Positions 16,393 through 24,966 are shown, numbered from the stretch's first letter. The stretch is 29,519 nt of DNA from Enterocloster bolteae (GCA_021769025.1 JAETTS010000002.1:1-29519), one strand, 5' to 3'. Made by a program: numbers and translations. The notes: generated by a model not told the origin, from the letters alone.

Positions 16393-17193
16393 TCACAAAA
16401 CTGTCCGGATTGCAATCATTCCCGCCAAATACAACACCAAAAGCAGATAGGCCATCCGGTCCTGTCTCTCATACTTTAAAGGCTTCATTTTTGTTCTTCC
16501 CTCTCCACCCCGATAGCATCTGGCTTCCATAGCCATAGCCAGATCCGTAGCGCGCCGAAAAGCGGAGATAAACAACGGCACCAAGAGAGGCACCATGCTT
16601 TTAGCCTTCTGAATCAGATTTCCGCTTTCAAAATCCGCTCCTCTGGCCATCTGAGCTTTCATGATCTTATCTGTCTCCTCCACCAGAATCGGTATAAACC
16701 GCAAAGCAATGGACATCATCATGGAAATCTCATGAACCGGCACATGAATCACTTTTAAGATCCCCAGACTTTTCTCCAACCCGTCTGTCAGCTGGTTGGG
16801 TGTGGTTGTCAGGGTCATGATAGAAGACCCGATCACCAGGTAAATCAGGCGAAGCCCCATAAAACAGGACATCCTAAGCCCTTCTCTGGTGATTTTCAGG
16901 AATCCCAGCCGAAACAACTCCTCTCCGTCTGTCAAAAATAAGTTAAAACTGACGCTGATGAGAAGGAGGAATACGATAGCTTTCAGTCCCCGCACCATAA
17001 AGGAGAAGGGCACCTTGGACATGCGGATACAGAATACCAGAAACAAGGTGGCCAGTGCGTAAGCCCACAGGCTATCCGCCAAAAACAACGATATAATAAA
17101 TACCATGGTCCCAAACAGCTTCGTCCTGGGATCCATACGGTGAAGCACAGAATTCACCGGATAAAACTGCCCTAATGTAATGTCTCGAATCAT
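16393..17193 (-). CDS. ecfT: ECF transporter transmembrane component EcfT
   Basis: Membrane scaffold of energy-coupling-factor importers; it joins the two ATPases to interchangeable substrate-binding S proteins for vitamins or metal ions. The 266 residues include hydrophobic segments at about 28-60, 68-85, 105-130 and 240-262. The family coupling motifs Ala-Arg-Gly (QMARGADFES) and the second Ala-Arg variant (MEARCYRGGEG) are present, both on helices that grip the ATPases. ATG 17193 has GGAGG four bases upstream. It follows ecfA2 and is coupled to truA, the usual order in Firmicutes. No S component lies nearby, consistent with a shared module serving dispersed S proteins. Confidence 0.95.
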   Translation of the reverse strand: MIRDITLGQFYPVNSVLHRMDPRTKLFGTMVFIISLFLADSLWAYALATLFLVFCIRMSKVPFSFMVRGLKAIVFLLLISVSFNLFLTDGEELFRLGFLKITREGLRMSCFMGLRLIYLVIGSSIMTLTTTPNQLTDGLEKSLGILKVIHVPVHEISMMMSIALRFIPILVEETDKIMKAQMARGADFESGNLIQKAKSMVPLLVPLFISAFRRATDLAMAMEARCYRGGEGRTKMKPLKYERQDRMAYLLLVLYLAGMIAIRTVL

Positions 17194-17276
17194 GTCATCC
17201 TCCGATAATATGGTAACAGTATCATTTCCCTATAGCGTGTTTTAAAATTGCTTTCCGTCAGGTGTGCGTCACACTT

Positions 17277-18128
17277 TCAAACACGCTTTAGCAAACCTAA
17301 AATTGCATCCCTGGCCTCTTCTACCGTAGTAATCGAATCCTCAATGGGAATGCCTGCGTCCTTCAGGGCATGGCTTATATATGTCACCTGAGGCGCAGCC
17401 AGCCCCATGGCTTCCAACTCCATATAATGCTCAAATACCTCTCTGGGAGGACCGTCAAATGCTTTCTCTCCATGGTTCATCACCATCAATCGGTCAGCGT
17501 ATCTGGCAATATCCTCCATACTGTGAGACACCAACAGAATGGTCATCCCCTGTTTATCATGGAGTTCCTTAATCTGATCCAAAATCTCATCTCGTCCCCG
17601 GGGATCCAGACCAGCTGTAGGTTCATCCAGAATCAGCACTTCCGGTCTCATCGCCAGCACACCGGCAATGGCCACCCGCCTCTTTTGGCCACCTGACAAT
17701 TCAAAGGGCGACTGCTCCCAATACTTTTCCTTCAGCCCTACTAGGCCAAGGGCCTCTCTGGCCCGCTCCTTAACCTCTTCCTCGCCCAATCCCAAATTTC
17801 TTGGACCATAGCACACATCTGAAAATACGTCCACCTCAAACAGCTGGTGTTCTGGATACTGAAACACCAGTCCCACATTGCTTCTCAGCTTCTTTAAACT
17901 GTATCCTTCACTGTAGATATCGGTTCCATTAAACCAGATGGTTCCGCTCGTGGGACGAATCAGCCCATTAAGATGCTGAATCAGCGTGGATTTTCCGGAT
18001 CCGGTATGCCCGATAAGCCCTACAAACTGGTTGTCTGGAATTTCAAAGCTGACATCTTTCAATGCATGTTGTTCAAACGCGGTTCCCTGTCCGTAAATAT
18101 AGTTTAAGCCTTCTACTTTAATTGCCAT
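17277..18128 (-). CDS. ecfA2: ECF transporter ATP-binding subunit EcfA2
   Basis: One of two ABC ATPases powering ECF import. In 283 residues: Walker A GHTGSGKST at 40-48, Q-loop in VGLVFQYPEHQLF, signature LSGGQKRRVAIAG, Walker B VLILDEPTAGLDP and switch histidine in ILLVSHSMEDIA. The PEHQLF form of the Q-loop is characteristic of the EcfA pair. It starts 56 bp after ecfA1 and belongs to the transcript from the promoter at 19107-19135. The 83-bp gap before ecfT holds only a small GTGTG/CACAC hairpin. Confidence 0.95.
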   Translation of the reverse strand: MAIKVEGLNYIYGQGTAFEQHALKDVSFEIPDNQFVGLIGHTGSGKSTLIQHLNGLIRPTSGTIWFNGTDIYSEGYSLKKLRSNVGLVFQYPEHQLFEVDVFSDVCYGPRNLGLGEEEVKERAREALGLVGLKEKYWEQSPFELSGGQKRRVAIAGVLAMRPEVLILDEPTAGLDPRGRDEILDQIKELHDKQGMTILLVSHSMEDIARYADRLMVMNHGEKAFDGPPREVFEHYMELEAMGLAAPQVTYISHALKDAGIPIEDSITTVEEARDAILGLLKRV

Positions 18129-18184
18129 TCTTTTTCTCCTACTGAAGACATTCTTCTTGTGGCTGCCACTTCATTTCCATCCTG

Positions 18185-19054
18185 TCAGGCAGGATAACGC
18201 TCCTTCAGAAGCGGCAGAATTCGATCCAAGAATTCTTCCTGCGTCAGAATCCCTTCCGGAAGATCCACCCCTGCCTTTCGAAGCTCATATGCCAGTTCTG
18301 TTACCTGTGGAACATCCAAACGATACGTTTTCAACTCATCCACTCTGGAAAATATTTCTTTAGGCGTTCCATCCATCACCAGTTTCCCATCGTCCATAAC
18401 AATCACCCGATCTGCCTCAATGACTTCTTCCATATAGTGGGTGATCAGGAGCACTGTGATCCCCTCCTGCCTGTTTAATTCCCTTACGGTTCGGATCACT
18501 TCTTTGCGTCCGTTGGGATCCAGCATAGCCGTGGGCTCGTCCAAAACAATACATTCCGGCTTCATAGCCATAACTCCGGCTATTGCCACTCTCTGCTTCT
18601 GTCCCCCTGATAGCTTATTGGGCGATTTGTGCCGGAAGGCCGCCATCCCAACCGCTTTCAGGCTTTCATCCACCCGTTTCCAGATTTCTTCCGTAGGGAT
18701 CCCGATATTCTCCGGCCCAAATCCCACGTCTTCCTCCACCACATTACCGATAATCTGGTTGTCAGGGTTTTGGAATACCATACCGGCTTTTTTACGGATC
18801 TCCCAGATAGAATCCTCATCTGCTGTATCCATCCCCGCGACCCAGACAGTCCCTTCTGTCGGTGTCAGGATCCCGTTGATTTGCTTGGCAAATGTTGATT
18901 TTCCAGAGCCATTATGGCCCAATATAGCGACAAAGCTTCCCTTCTCAATCTCCACATCCAGACTGTCGATGGCTCTGTCTACTTCCTCGATGTTCTCTTC
19001 CTCATCCCTTCGGATATAGTCATAAATCAACTTGCTTGCTTTTACGATATTCAT
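18185..19054 (-). CDS. ecfA1: ECF transporter ATP-binding subunit EcfA1
   Basis: First ATPase of the ECF module, 289 residues from ATG 19054. It has Walker [10 protein letters not shown] at 46-54, Q-loop region [13 protein letters not shown], signature [14 protein letters not shown], Walker [14 protein letters not shown] and switch histidine in [10 protein letters not shown]. The frame stays open upstream to a TTG at 19135, but that TTG is the first base triplet of the -35 box. ATG 19054 has AAAGG five bases upstream and starts the protein at the family's usual point. It heads ecfA1-ecfA2-ecfT-truA. In other Firmicutes it directly follows rplQ; here two cell-wall-binding genes intervene. Confidence 0.94.
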   Translation of the reverse strand: MNIVKASKLIYDYIRRDEEENIEEVDRAIDSLDVEIEKGSFVAILGHNGSGKSTFAKQINGILTPTEGTVWVAGMDTADEDSIWEIRKKAGMVFQNPDNQIIGNVVEEDVGFGPENIGIPTEEIWKRVDESLKAVGMAAFRHKSPNKLSGGQKQRVAIAGVMAMKPECIVLDEPTAMLDPNGRKEVIRTVRELNRQEGITVLLITHYMEEVIEADRVIVMDDGKLVMDGTPKEIFSRVDELKTYRLDVPQVTELAYELRKAGVDLPEGILTQEEFLDRILPLLKERYPA

Positions 19055-19106
19055 AACAGCCTTTCTTCTCTCAGGTCTTTCTTCTTGCATCATGTCTCGT
19101 TTTCCA

Positions 19107-19135
19107 ATTTTAGATGAATTCCCCTTATTAGTCAA
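19107..19135 (-). promoter_or_regulatory. Sigma-A promoter of the ecfA1-ecfA2-ecfT-truA operon
   Basis: The minus strand has -35 TTGACT (19135-19130), a 17-nt spacer and -10 TAAAAT (19112-19107). Transcription should start near 19100, giving a leader of about 45 nt. It lies directly downstream of the terminator of the preceding cassette, so the ECF genes form an independent unit. Confidence 0.85.
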
Positions 19136-19140
19136 GCATT

Positions 19141-19168
19141 AAAAGGGTACAGTCTTTTGACTGTACCC
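19141..19168 (-). terminator. Terminator of the cell-wall-binding cassette
   Basis: The minus strand has a perfect 10-bp stem GGGTACAGTC / GACTGTACCC with an AAAA loop, followed at once by TTTT. It is 59 bp after the second cell-wall-binding gene and just before the ecf promoter. Confidence 0.88.
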
Positions 19169-19227
19169 CAAAGTTACTGTTCAAGCCTCCAAAAAGCGAC
19201 CACTACGTTTTCATAAAAGCATCCATA

Positions 19228-19983
19228 TCAGTTTATCATCTTTCCTGTGGCATCCAATTGATGTCCTTCCACCACCGTATCAGCAAGCATTTTTCCATCT
19301 GCTCCCAGATAATACCACTGCCCTGGTTCTGTCTGAATCCAACCGGTCTTCATGGCGCCGCTTCCATCCAGATAATACCAGGCATCTCCCCACCAAAGCC
19401 AGTTCGTCTGCATCCTGCCGTCTGCATCCAGGTAATATTGTTTGTCTCCCACCTGAATCCAACCGGTCTGGGCAAATCCGTCTGTGTTAAAGTAATACCA
19501 GACTCCCTGTATCATCTCCCAGCCATCGGCACAGTAGGTTCGATCCGCTCTCTGATACTTCTTTCCCGTGGAGTAGGTTCTCCACCAGCCGCTTGTGGTT
19601 CCCAACCAGTCTACATATAACTCTTCCGAGAACAACCACTCCCCAGCCCTGTAGTTCTTTTGGCTGTCAGTGGGAACTGCACGTACGGCAAAGGTATAGA
19701 CCTGATCGTTCTCCATAAACTCCGACAGATCGACTTTCGCACCCTTTGCGTAGACTCTTTTCACCCGCGTATCACCGCAATATAATACCACCTCGTACTG
19801 TTTTGCTTTCTCTACCTTTTTCCAATGGGCAACCCCACTCTGGCCGTTACCCCAATATGCCTCCTCGGAGATTGAAAAATAGTACTTCTCTGCGGCAAAA
19901 ACCTGAGATACCAGAAGCATGCTAATTATGACTGTAGCCATCAGTATTCTTCCCAGCAGATGTGTTCTTCTTTCCTTTTCCAT
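19228..19983 (-). CDS. Secreted cell-wall-binding repeat protein (short paralogue)
   Basis: 251 residues. The positively charged start and hydrophobic segment ILMATVIISMLLVSQVFA form a signal peptide, with likely cleavage after VFA at residue 30. Residues about 31-126 form a small beta-rich domain ending VYTFAVRAVP...SEELYVD, recalling fibronectin type III modules and resembling a region of the neighbouring larger protein. From about 154 to 251 there are four to five choline-binding-type repeats (for example GVWYYFNTDGFAQTGW and DAWYYLDGSGAMKTGW), which in other Firmicutes anchor proteins to teichoic acids or other envelope glycans. No enzymatic domain is seen. It lies 26 bp after its paralogue and ends at a strong terminator. 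Confidence 0.88.
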   Translation of the reverse strand: MEKERRTHLLGRILMATVIISMLLVSQVFAAEKYYFSISEEAYWGNGQSGVAHWKKVEKAKQYEVVLYCGDTRVKRVYAKGAKVDLSEFMENDQVYTFAVRAVPTDSQKNYRAGEWLFSEELYVDWLGTTSGWWRTYSTGKKYQRADRTYCADGWEMIQGVWYYFNTDGFAQTGWIQVGDKQYYLDADGRMQTNWLWWGDAWYYLDGSGAMKTGWIQTEPGQWYYLGADGKMLADTVVEGHQLDATGKMIN

Positions 19984-20009
19984 CGATACATCCCTTTCTT
20001 ACCATAAGC

Positions 20010-21287
20010 CTATCTTCTCCATACCCCATTGGCATCTACATAAAAGGTATCAATGGTTGTATTAACCGCTTTATTGCCAACACCGGGGTAAAAATAATAC
20101 CAGTTGCCGTCTACCTGATACCATCCCTCTGCCATGATTCCATCTGGCTTCAGATAATAGGTCTGACCGCCGGTTACCAGCCAGCCAGTCCTCATAGCCC
20201 CTTCTACACCGCCGTCTTCCAGTCGGTTTAGGTAGTACCACTGGCTTCCCGCCCTGATCCATCCACAATGCATGGCCCCGCTGTCTGTCAGATAATATGT
20301 CAATCCGTTTTTATTCTGCCACCCGGTCAGCATCCTCCCTGATCCATCGAACAAGTACCAGATTCCATTCACTTGCAGCCAGGAATCTCTCTGGTAAGAA
20401 CCATCCGGATATCGATAATACCAGGTTCCTCCTTCCAGAACCCAGCCCACCCGGCCAGTGTTGGCTCCGCCTCCGCTGCCGCTGCCACCTCCGACCTGGC
20501 CACTTCCATCGGATACATTCTCAGAATCAATATAGATCTCATCGGATTCCAGCCAGGCGCTTTTCTTACCATACTTTTTTTCTGCCTCCGTATAGGGAAC
20601 AGTCCTTACTTTGTAGCTATAACTTCCTGCTCTTGTCATATACGGGTAGAAGTTGTAGGAGGTTCCTTTATAAGCCTCCACTTTCGTGACTACAGTGCCA
20701 CCTCGATACAGATAGATATCATAGTATCCAGATGTGATCGATCGTGTATAATCATCCTCATCATAATCTGTATCTGCATACCATCTGGCTCTTCCCAGAG
20801 AGGAATCAGACCAGGTTGCCTCTGAAGGCGCAGGATACTCACCTTTGATCCCGTTTACCTTCACCACCACCTCCAGTTCCCTGTTGGTTCTCTTGGCACT
20901 GACAAACGTTCCTCCCTTGATATTGACATTGCTGGAACTGTAGGTTCCGCGAAATGCATAATCGCTGTCATTGATATAGAGATAAACCCGCATCTTAGGC
21001 TCCTGGCCGACTTTCATGTACTGGTTGGTAGAAGTAACCCACTCCGCCTCCCGGACATAGTATTTTTCCGAGTTGGTGGCCGCATAGGTGCCCTCCCGGC
21101 TATCCGTGGAATTATCAATCAATTCAATGTTCTCCGGCAGTTGATGTCCCACACCGGTATCCGTTCCCACCCTTATTGTCACAGACGTAATACTCTTTGT
21201 TGCAGCCCAAGCCTTATCCGGCTGCAGCCCTATGATCAGGCAGACAAGCAGCAACAAGCTTCCAATACTCTTCCATCCTTTTCCCAT
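20010..21287 (-). CDS. Secreted cell-wall-binding repeat protein (long paralogue)
   Basis: 425 residues. Signal peptide with the hydrophobic core LLLLVCLIIG and likely cleavage near AWA-A at 28-29. Residues 30-160 are a beta-rich, serine/threonine-rich domain I do not recognise. Residues about 165-255 form a second module ending KVRTVPYTEAEKK...SDEIYID, similar to the module in the downstream paralogue. A glycine/serine linker spans about 257-277. Residues 281-425 hold about six choline-binding-type repeats such as GIWYLFDGSGRMLTGW and GSQWYYLN. ATG 21287 has AAGGAGG seven bases upstream. It has its own consensus-like promoter, so it is expressed apart from rplQ. No catalytic motif is visible; adhesion or envelope scaffolding is possible. 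Confidence 0.88.
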   Translation of the reverse strand: MGKGWKSIGSLLLLVCLIIGLQPDKAWAATKSITSVTIRVGTDTGVGHQLPENIELIDNSTDSREGTYAATNSEKYYVREAEWVTSTNQYMKVGQEPKMRVYLYINDSDYAFRGTYSSSNVNIKGGTFVSAKRTNRELEVVVKVNGIKGEYPAPSEATWSDSSLGRARWYADTDYDEDDYTRSITSGYYDIYLYRGGTVVTKVEAYKGTSYNFYPYMTRAGSYSYKVRTVPYTEAEKKYGKKSAWLESDEIYIDSENVSDGSGQVGGGSGSGGGANTGRVGWVLEGGTWYYRYPDGSYQRDSWLQVNGIWYLFDGSGRMLTGWQNKNGLTYYLTDSGAMHCGWIRAGSQWYYLNRLEDGGVEGAMRTGWLVTGGQTYYLKPDGIMAEGWYQVDGNWYYFYPGVGNKAVNTTIDTFYVDANGVWRR

Positions 21288-21331
21288 TATGATTCCTCCT
21301 TCGTCTTGCCCTTTCCTTTTTTCTATAATTA

Positions 21332-21360
21332 ATTATAAACTTTCCCATATTTAGCGTCAA
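21332..21360 (-). promoter_or_regulatory. Sigma-A promoter of the cell-wall-binding cassette
   Basis: The minus strand has -35 TTGACG (21360-21355), a 17-nt spacer and a perfect -10 TATAAT (21337-21332). Predicted start is near 21325, about 38 nt before the first cassette ATG. Confidence 0.88.
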
Positions 21361-21433
21361 CTTACGATATTCTTTCTTTTCCTTAACGCCTTTTGACACG
21401 AAAAGAAAGCCTCTAAATCCCTGGTAAACTGCA

Positions 21434-21483
21434 ACAAAAAACCACAGCCATGGAAGCAGTTACGCTTTCATGACTGTGGTTTC
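21434..21483 (-). terminator. Terminator of the alpha ribosomal operon
   Basis: A long near-perfect stem directly after rplQ: the minus strand reads AAACCACAGTCATGAAAGC, a short loop, then GCTTCCATGGCTGTGGTTT and a T run (one mismatch in the stem). It starts six bases after the rplQ stop and closes the ribosomal transcript. Confidence 0.92.
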
Positions 21484-21488
21484 TAAAA

Positions 21489-22034
21489 TTATACTAATTC
21501 AAGCAGAACTTCCATCGCACCGTCGCCTTTACGCTGGCCGATCTTAACGATTCTGGTGTATCCGCCGTTTCTGCCTACGTACTTTGGTGCAATCTCTTCA
21601 AACAGCATCTTGGGAAGATCAACCTGTTTGGTATTTTTCTTTCTCCCCGCTGGTGTGGAAGGTACTTCTGTCACATCATAGAGAATCCGAAGCATCTGTC
21701 TTCTTGCATGAAGCCTGGATGGATTATCCTTCTTGATCTCCTTCTCCACCTCATCGTATACGGTCACTTTCTTGCCGTCTACAACTTCTTTCACTCTCTT
21801 GCCATCTTTGTCTTTGCGAGGTACCTTTGCAGTAACCTTCACGGTCTCATAGTTGTCTTTCTCTCTCACAGCCATTGCAATCAGGCCGTCTGCAAACTTG
21901 CGGACTTCCTTTGCTCTTGCCTCTGTAGTAACAATCTTACCGTTGTAGATAAGAGCTGTCACCTGATTCCGAATCAATGCCTTTCTCTGGCTGGATGTCT
22001 TACCCAGTTTTCTATATTTTGTATACTTTGCCAT
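21489..22034 (-). CDS. rplQ: 50S ribosomal protein L17, long form
   Basis: Large-subunit protein near the exit tunnel. 181 residues, against roughly 115-130 in most bacteria. The N-terminal RKLGKTSSQRKALIRNQVTA and the C-terminal GGYTRIVKIGQRKGDGAMEV are standard. The extra length is a lysine/glutamate-rich insertion at about residues 65-120, including VPRKDKDGKRVKEVVDGKK. Clostridial relatives often have such insertions. The ATG has GGAGG seven bases upstream. The 182-bp gap before it, after rpoA, is long for this operon and holds a hairpin and an imperfect repeat. It is the last gene before the operon terminator. Confidence 0.97.
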   Translation of the reverse strand: MAKYTKYRKLGKTSSQRKALIRNQVTALIYNGKIVTTEARAKEVRKFADGLIAMAVREKDNYETVKVTAKVPRKDKDGKRVKEVVDGKKVTVYDEVEKEIKKDNPSRLHARRQMLRILYDVTEVPSTPAGRKKNTKQVDLPKMLFEEIAPKYVGRNGGYTRIVKIGQRKGDGAMEVLLELV

Positions 22035-22060
22035 TGGTCTATTCCTCCATATTGAATGAA

Positions 22061-22089
22061 GTACTTTCAGGCGCGAAACCTAAAAGTAC
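22061..22089 (-). promoter_or_regulatory. Stable hairpin in the rpoA-rplQ gap
   Basis: The minus strand pairs GTACTTTTAGG with CCTGAAAGTAC (11 bp including one G-T pair) around the loop TTTCGCG. It lies 27 bp before the rplQ start and has no following T run, so it is unlikely to terminate transcription. RNA processing or translational control of rplQ are possible. Confidence 0.6.
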
Positions 22090-22111
22090 CCGTGGAGTGC
22101 AGCCCCATGCC

Positions 22112-22182
22112 CATCGGTCTTACTGTGCCGCATCATCCTATTCTACCATACCCAACTCCAGCATCATCGGTCTTACGGAGCC
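22112..22182. repeat. Imperfect 18-nt direct repeat in the rpoA-rplQ gap
   Basis: CATCGGTCTTAC followed by NGNGCC occurs at 22112-22129 and 22165-22182 (16 of 18 bases identical, 53 bp apart). It lies in non-coding sequence just downstream of rpoA. Confidence 0.7.
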
Positions 22183-22216
22183 AGGCACCTACACACTGCC
22201 TTTTCGTCCAGACAGT

Positions 22217-23176
22217 TTATTCATCGCTTGGATTCAGCTGCAATCCCAACTCTTTTAACTTGGCCAGAACCTCTTCCAAAGACTTCCGTCCAAGATTTCG
22301 AACCTTCATCATATCCTCAGAGGTACGGTTACACAGTTCCTCCACCGTATTGATTCCGGCTCTCTTGAGACAATTGTATGAACGGACAGACAATTCCAGT
22401 TCATCAATATTCATCTCCAGCACTTTTTCCTTTTCATTGTCTTCCTTCTCCACCATGACTTCCGCCGTCTTGGCATTCTCGGAAAGATCAATAAATAGGT
22501 TCAAGTGCTCACTGAGAACTTTGGCTGCAAGGCTGACCGCCTCGTCAGGAGCCAGGGTGCCATTGGTATACACGTCCAGGGTCAGCTTATCAAAGTCTGT
22601 AATCTGGCCTACACGGGTATTCTCCACAGACATATTTACACGTTCTACCGGCGTGTAGATAGAGTCTACAGCAATGACACCAATGGGAAGCTCTTCATTC
22701 TTATTCTTATCCGCACTGACATAGCCTCTGCCTTTGGTGATGGTAAGCTCCATATAGAACTTACTGTCTGTGCCACCACTTAAAGTGGCGATCACCTGTT
22801 CCGGATTGAGAATCTCAATATCCGGATCAGCCTGAATGTCAGCACCAGTAATGACACCTTCGCCCTCAAACTCAATATAGGCTGTTTTAATCTCGTTGCT
22901 ATCGCTGCTGTTCTTGATTGCCAAACTCTTAATATTCATGATAATCTCAGTTACATCCTCTTTTACGCCGGGGATGGAACTAAACTCATGTAAAACGCCG
23001 TCGATTTTCACCTGACTAACTGCTGCTCCCGGCAGAGAAGAGAGCATGATTCTTCTCAGGGAATTACCCAGGGTTGTGCCGTAGCCTCTCTCAAGTGGCT
23101 CTACTACAAACTTACCGTATTTCCTATCTTCTGAGATCTCAGCGATCTCAATGTTTGGTTTTTCGAAATCGAACAC
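22217..23176 (-). CDS. rpoA: DNA-directed RNA polymerase subunit alpha
   Basis: Dimerises to nucleate RNA polymerase assembly; its C-terminal domain contacts promoter UP elements and activators. 319 residues. The N-terminal domain (about 1-230) includes [20 protein letters not shown] and [20 protein letters not shown]. After an acidic, lysine-rich linker, the C-terminal domain (about 250-319) has [22 protein letters not shown] and [18 protein letters not shown] with its helix-hairpin-helix. It sits between rpsD and rplQ as in other bacteria. The start follows an AGGAGGGGC ribosome binding site. Confidence 0.99.
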   Translation of the reverse strand: MFDFEKPNIEIAEISEDRKYGKFVVEPLERGYGTTLGNSLRRIMLSSLPGAAVSQVKIDGVLHEFSSIPGVKEDVTEIIMNIKSLAIKNSSDSNEIKTAYIEFEGEGVITGADIQADPDIEILNPEQVIATLSGGTDSKFYMELTITKGRGYVSADKNKNEELPIGVIAVDSIYTPVERVNMSVENTRVGQITDFDKLTLDVYTNGTLAPDEAVSLAAKVLSEHLNLFIDLSENAKTAEVMVEKEDNEKEKVLEMNIDELELSVRSYNCLKRAGINTVEELCNRTSEDMMKVRNLGRKSLEEVLAKLKELGLQLNPSDE

Positions 23177-23229
23177 TCTAGCCCCTCCTTTTGGGTATAA
23201 TATATCGAGGCTTTTATACTCAAAATCTA

Positions 23230-23823
23230 TTATTTGGAGTACAACTCGACGATAAGCATTTCATTTACCGGAACATCAATCTCGTCTCTTGTTGGCATCT
23301 CTTTTACAGTACCGCGCAGATTCTCCTGGTCAACATCCAGCCAAGCCGGCACCATTCTTCCTGCTGTAACTTCTAACACGTCTTTGTATCTCTGGGAACC
23401 TTTGCATTTTTCTTTTACTTCAATGACATCACCGGCCTTTACCAGATAGGATGGAATGTTTACGCACTTTCCATTTACCAGAATGTGCTTGTGGTCTACG
23501 ATCTGTCTGGTCTCTCTTCTGGTACGCCCGAATCCCATACGAAAAACAACGTTATCCAGTCTTCTTTCCAGAAGGATCATCAGGTTCTCACCTGCCTGGC
23601 CGCCCATTCTCTCAGCCTTTGCATAGTAATTTCGGAACGGTTTCTCTAACACACCATAGATAAACTTTGCTTTCTGCTTCTCTCTCAACTGGAGACCATA
23701 CTCGCTCACTTTTCTGTTGGCTCTTTTTAATTCTCTGTTTGATTTTTTATCTATTCCTAAATAAATCGGGTCCAATCCAAGGGATCTACATCTTTTAAGA
23801 ACAGGAACTTTATCAACTGCCAC
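23230..23823 (-). CDS. rpsD: 30S ribosomal protein S4
   Basis: Primary 16S rRNA-binding assembly protein, and in many bacteria a translational repressor of its own operon. 197 residues with the typical [21 protein letters not shown] region, then the S4 RNA-binding fold with [22 protein letters not shown] and [19 protein letters not shown]. The N-terminal zinc cysteine cluster found in some S4 forms is absent. It lies 16 bp after rpsK. S4 is a candidate ligand for the structured gaps elsewhere in this operon, though nothing here proves it. Confidence 0.99.
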   Translation of the reverse strand: MAVDKVPVLKRCRSLGLDPIYLGIDKKSNRELKRANRKVSEYGLQLREKQKAKFIYGVLEKPFRNYYAKAERMGGQAGENLMILLERRLDNVVFRMGFGRTRRETRQIVDHKHILVNGKCVNIPSYLVKAGDVIEVKEKCKGSQRYKDVLEVTAGRMVPAWLDVDQENLRGTVKEMPTRDEIDVPVNEMLIVELYSK

Positions 23824-23839
23824 TTTTCGTACCTCCTAA

Positions 23840-24241
23840 TTAAACTCTTCTACGTTTTGGTGGACGACATCCGTTATGTGGAACTGGTGTCACATCCTTA
23901 ATACTAGTTACTTCAATACCGCATGCAGAAAGTGCACGGATTGCTGCCTCACGTCCTGAGCCAGGTCCTTTAACCATAACGTCTACAGATTTTAAACCAT
24001 GTACGATTGCTGCCTTCGCAGCAGTCTCTGCTGCCATCTGTGCTGCATATGGAGTAGATTTCCTTGAACCTCTAAATCCCAGACCACCGGCACTTGCCCA
24101 TGATAAAGCATTCCCCTGTGTATCCGTTAACGTCACGATCGTGTTGTTAAAGGAGGACTGGATATGTGCCTGTCCGCGTTCAACGTTTTTCTTTACGCGC
24201 TTTTTTGTCACTTTTTTTGCAGTGGACACTTTTTTAGCCAT
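23840..24241 (-). CDS. rpsK: 30S ribosomal protein S11
   Basis: Platform protein of the small subunit near the mRNA exit. 133 residues with a lysine-rich start, [34 protein letters not shown], the central [17 protein letters not shown] and the conserved end [16 protein letters not shown]. It is separated from rpsM by a 190-bp non-coding stretch containing a branched hairpin, unusual for adjacent ribosomal genes. The ribosome binding site (AGGT, about 10 bases upstream) is weaker than those of its neighbours, which fits control by upstream structure. Confidence 0.98.
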   Translation of the reverse strand: MAKKVSTAKKVTKKRVKKNVERGQAHIQSSFNNTIVTLTDTQGNALSWASAGGLGFRGSRKSTPYAAQMAAETAAKAAIVHGLKSVDVMVKGPGSGREAAIRALSACGIEVTSIKDVTPVPHNGCRPPKRRRV

Positions 24242-24344
24242 CTTAAACTAACCTACTTTCTTCCAAAATTGCTCGAATCCTGTTTCCTGTTATTAAAACA
24301 TGCAACGTGATTCTAGTTTCTGTGTTATCAATAGTGAAAATGAT

Positions 24345-24402
24345 GAGGTTCTTCTCACATTCGTTCGAAGAACGGCTTTCGCACGAAACTGGTGAAGACC
24401 TC
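24345..24402 (-). promoter_or_regulatory. Branched RNA element in the rpsM-rpsK gap
   Basis: An outer stem pairs GAGGT with ACCTC (24345-24349 with 24398-24402), extended by CTTC/GAAG with small bulges. Inside are two hairpins: CGTTC/GAACG around GAA (24362-24374) and TTTC/GAAA around a GCAC core (24377-24388). The result is a three-way junction on the transcribed strand. It is 104 bases before the rpsK start and lacks a T run. It matches no leader family I can name. Confidence 0.6.
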
Positions 24403-24431
24403 GTTAAGTGCTTAATGCCAAGTGCTCAATG

Positions 24432-24800
24432 TCATTTCTTCTTGTTTGCTACGGTCTTGCGAGGACCTTTACGGGTTCTTGCATTGGTTTTGGTCTTCTG
24501 GCCACGAACCGGCAGACTCTTTCTGTGACGGATTCCGCGGTAGCATCCGATCTCCTGAAGTCTCTTGATGTTCATCGCGATCTCCCTGCGAAGATCACCT
24601 TCCACAACCTGAGTGTCAGCGATCACTGCTGCGATCTTCTTCACTTCGTCATCGGTTAAATCCCTTACACGAGTGTCAGGATTTACGCCGGCTTCTGCAA
24701 GAATGCGGTTTGAACTGGATCTTCCGATACCATAGATATAAGTCAAACCGATCTCAACACGTTTTTCTCTTGGTAAATCAACACCTGAAATACGAGCCAT
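24432..24800 (-). CDS. rpsM: 30S ribosomal protein S13
   Basis: Small-subunit head protein forming an intersubunit bridge. 122 residues, with the start [19 protein letters not shown], the helix-two-turn-helix region [19 protein letters not shown], the [19 protein letters not shown] motif and the basic tail of the family. It lies 32 bp after rpmJ with an AGGAGGTG ribosome binding site. The stop (TGA) opens the 190-bp structured gap before rpsK. Confidence 0.99.
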   Translation of the reverse strand: MARISGVDLPREKRVEIGLTYIYGIGRSSSNRILAEAGVNPDTRVRDLTDDEVKKIAAVIADTQVVEGDLRREIAMNIKRLQEIGCYRGIRHRKSLPVRGQKTKTNARTRKGPRKTVANKKK

Positions 24801-24832
24801 GTGTGTAGTACACCTCCTGTAAAATTTGTTCC

Positions 24833-24946
24833 TTAACCTTGTCTCTGTTTGTGCTTCGGGTTTTCACAGATTACTCTGATGCTGCCCTTGCGTTTGATGA
24901 TTTTGCATTTTTCGCAAATCGGTTTTACTGATGATCTAACTTTCAC
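24833..24946 (-). CDS. rpmJ: 50S ribosomal protein L36
   Basis: Small zinc-ribbon protein of the large subunit. 37 residues from a GTG start: [19 protein letters not shown] then [17 protein letters not shown]. The ligands are C11, C14, C27 and H32, the zinc-binding L36 type rather than the cysteine-less paralogue. AAAGGAG lies upstream of the GTG at suitable spacing. It is the first gene after an internal promoter and a leader hairpin, and starts the rpmJ-rpsM-rpsK-rpsD-rpoA-rplQ block. Confidence 0.98.
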   Translation of the reverse strand: MKVRSSVKPICEKCKIIKRKGSIRVICENPKHKQRQG

Positions 24947-24966
24947 AGCAATTCTCCTTTCATTCA

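Noticed and set aside
18185..19135. Longer ecfA1 from TTG 19135
   Set aside because: That TTG is part of the -35 box TTGACT of a 17-nt-spacer promoter; ATG 19054 has a ribosome binding site and family-like start.
19228..20430. CRISPR-like or tandem DNA repeats
   Set aside because: The recurring TAATACCA-type motifs are codons for the WYY residues of protein repeats, with varying spacing, not a DNA array.
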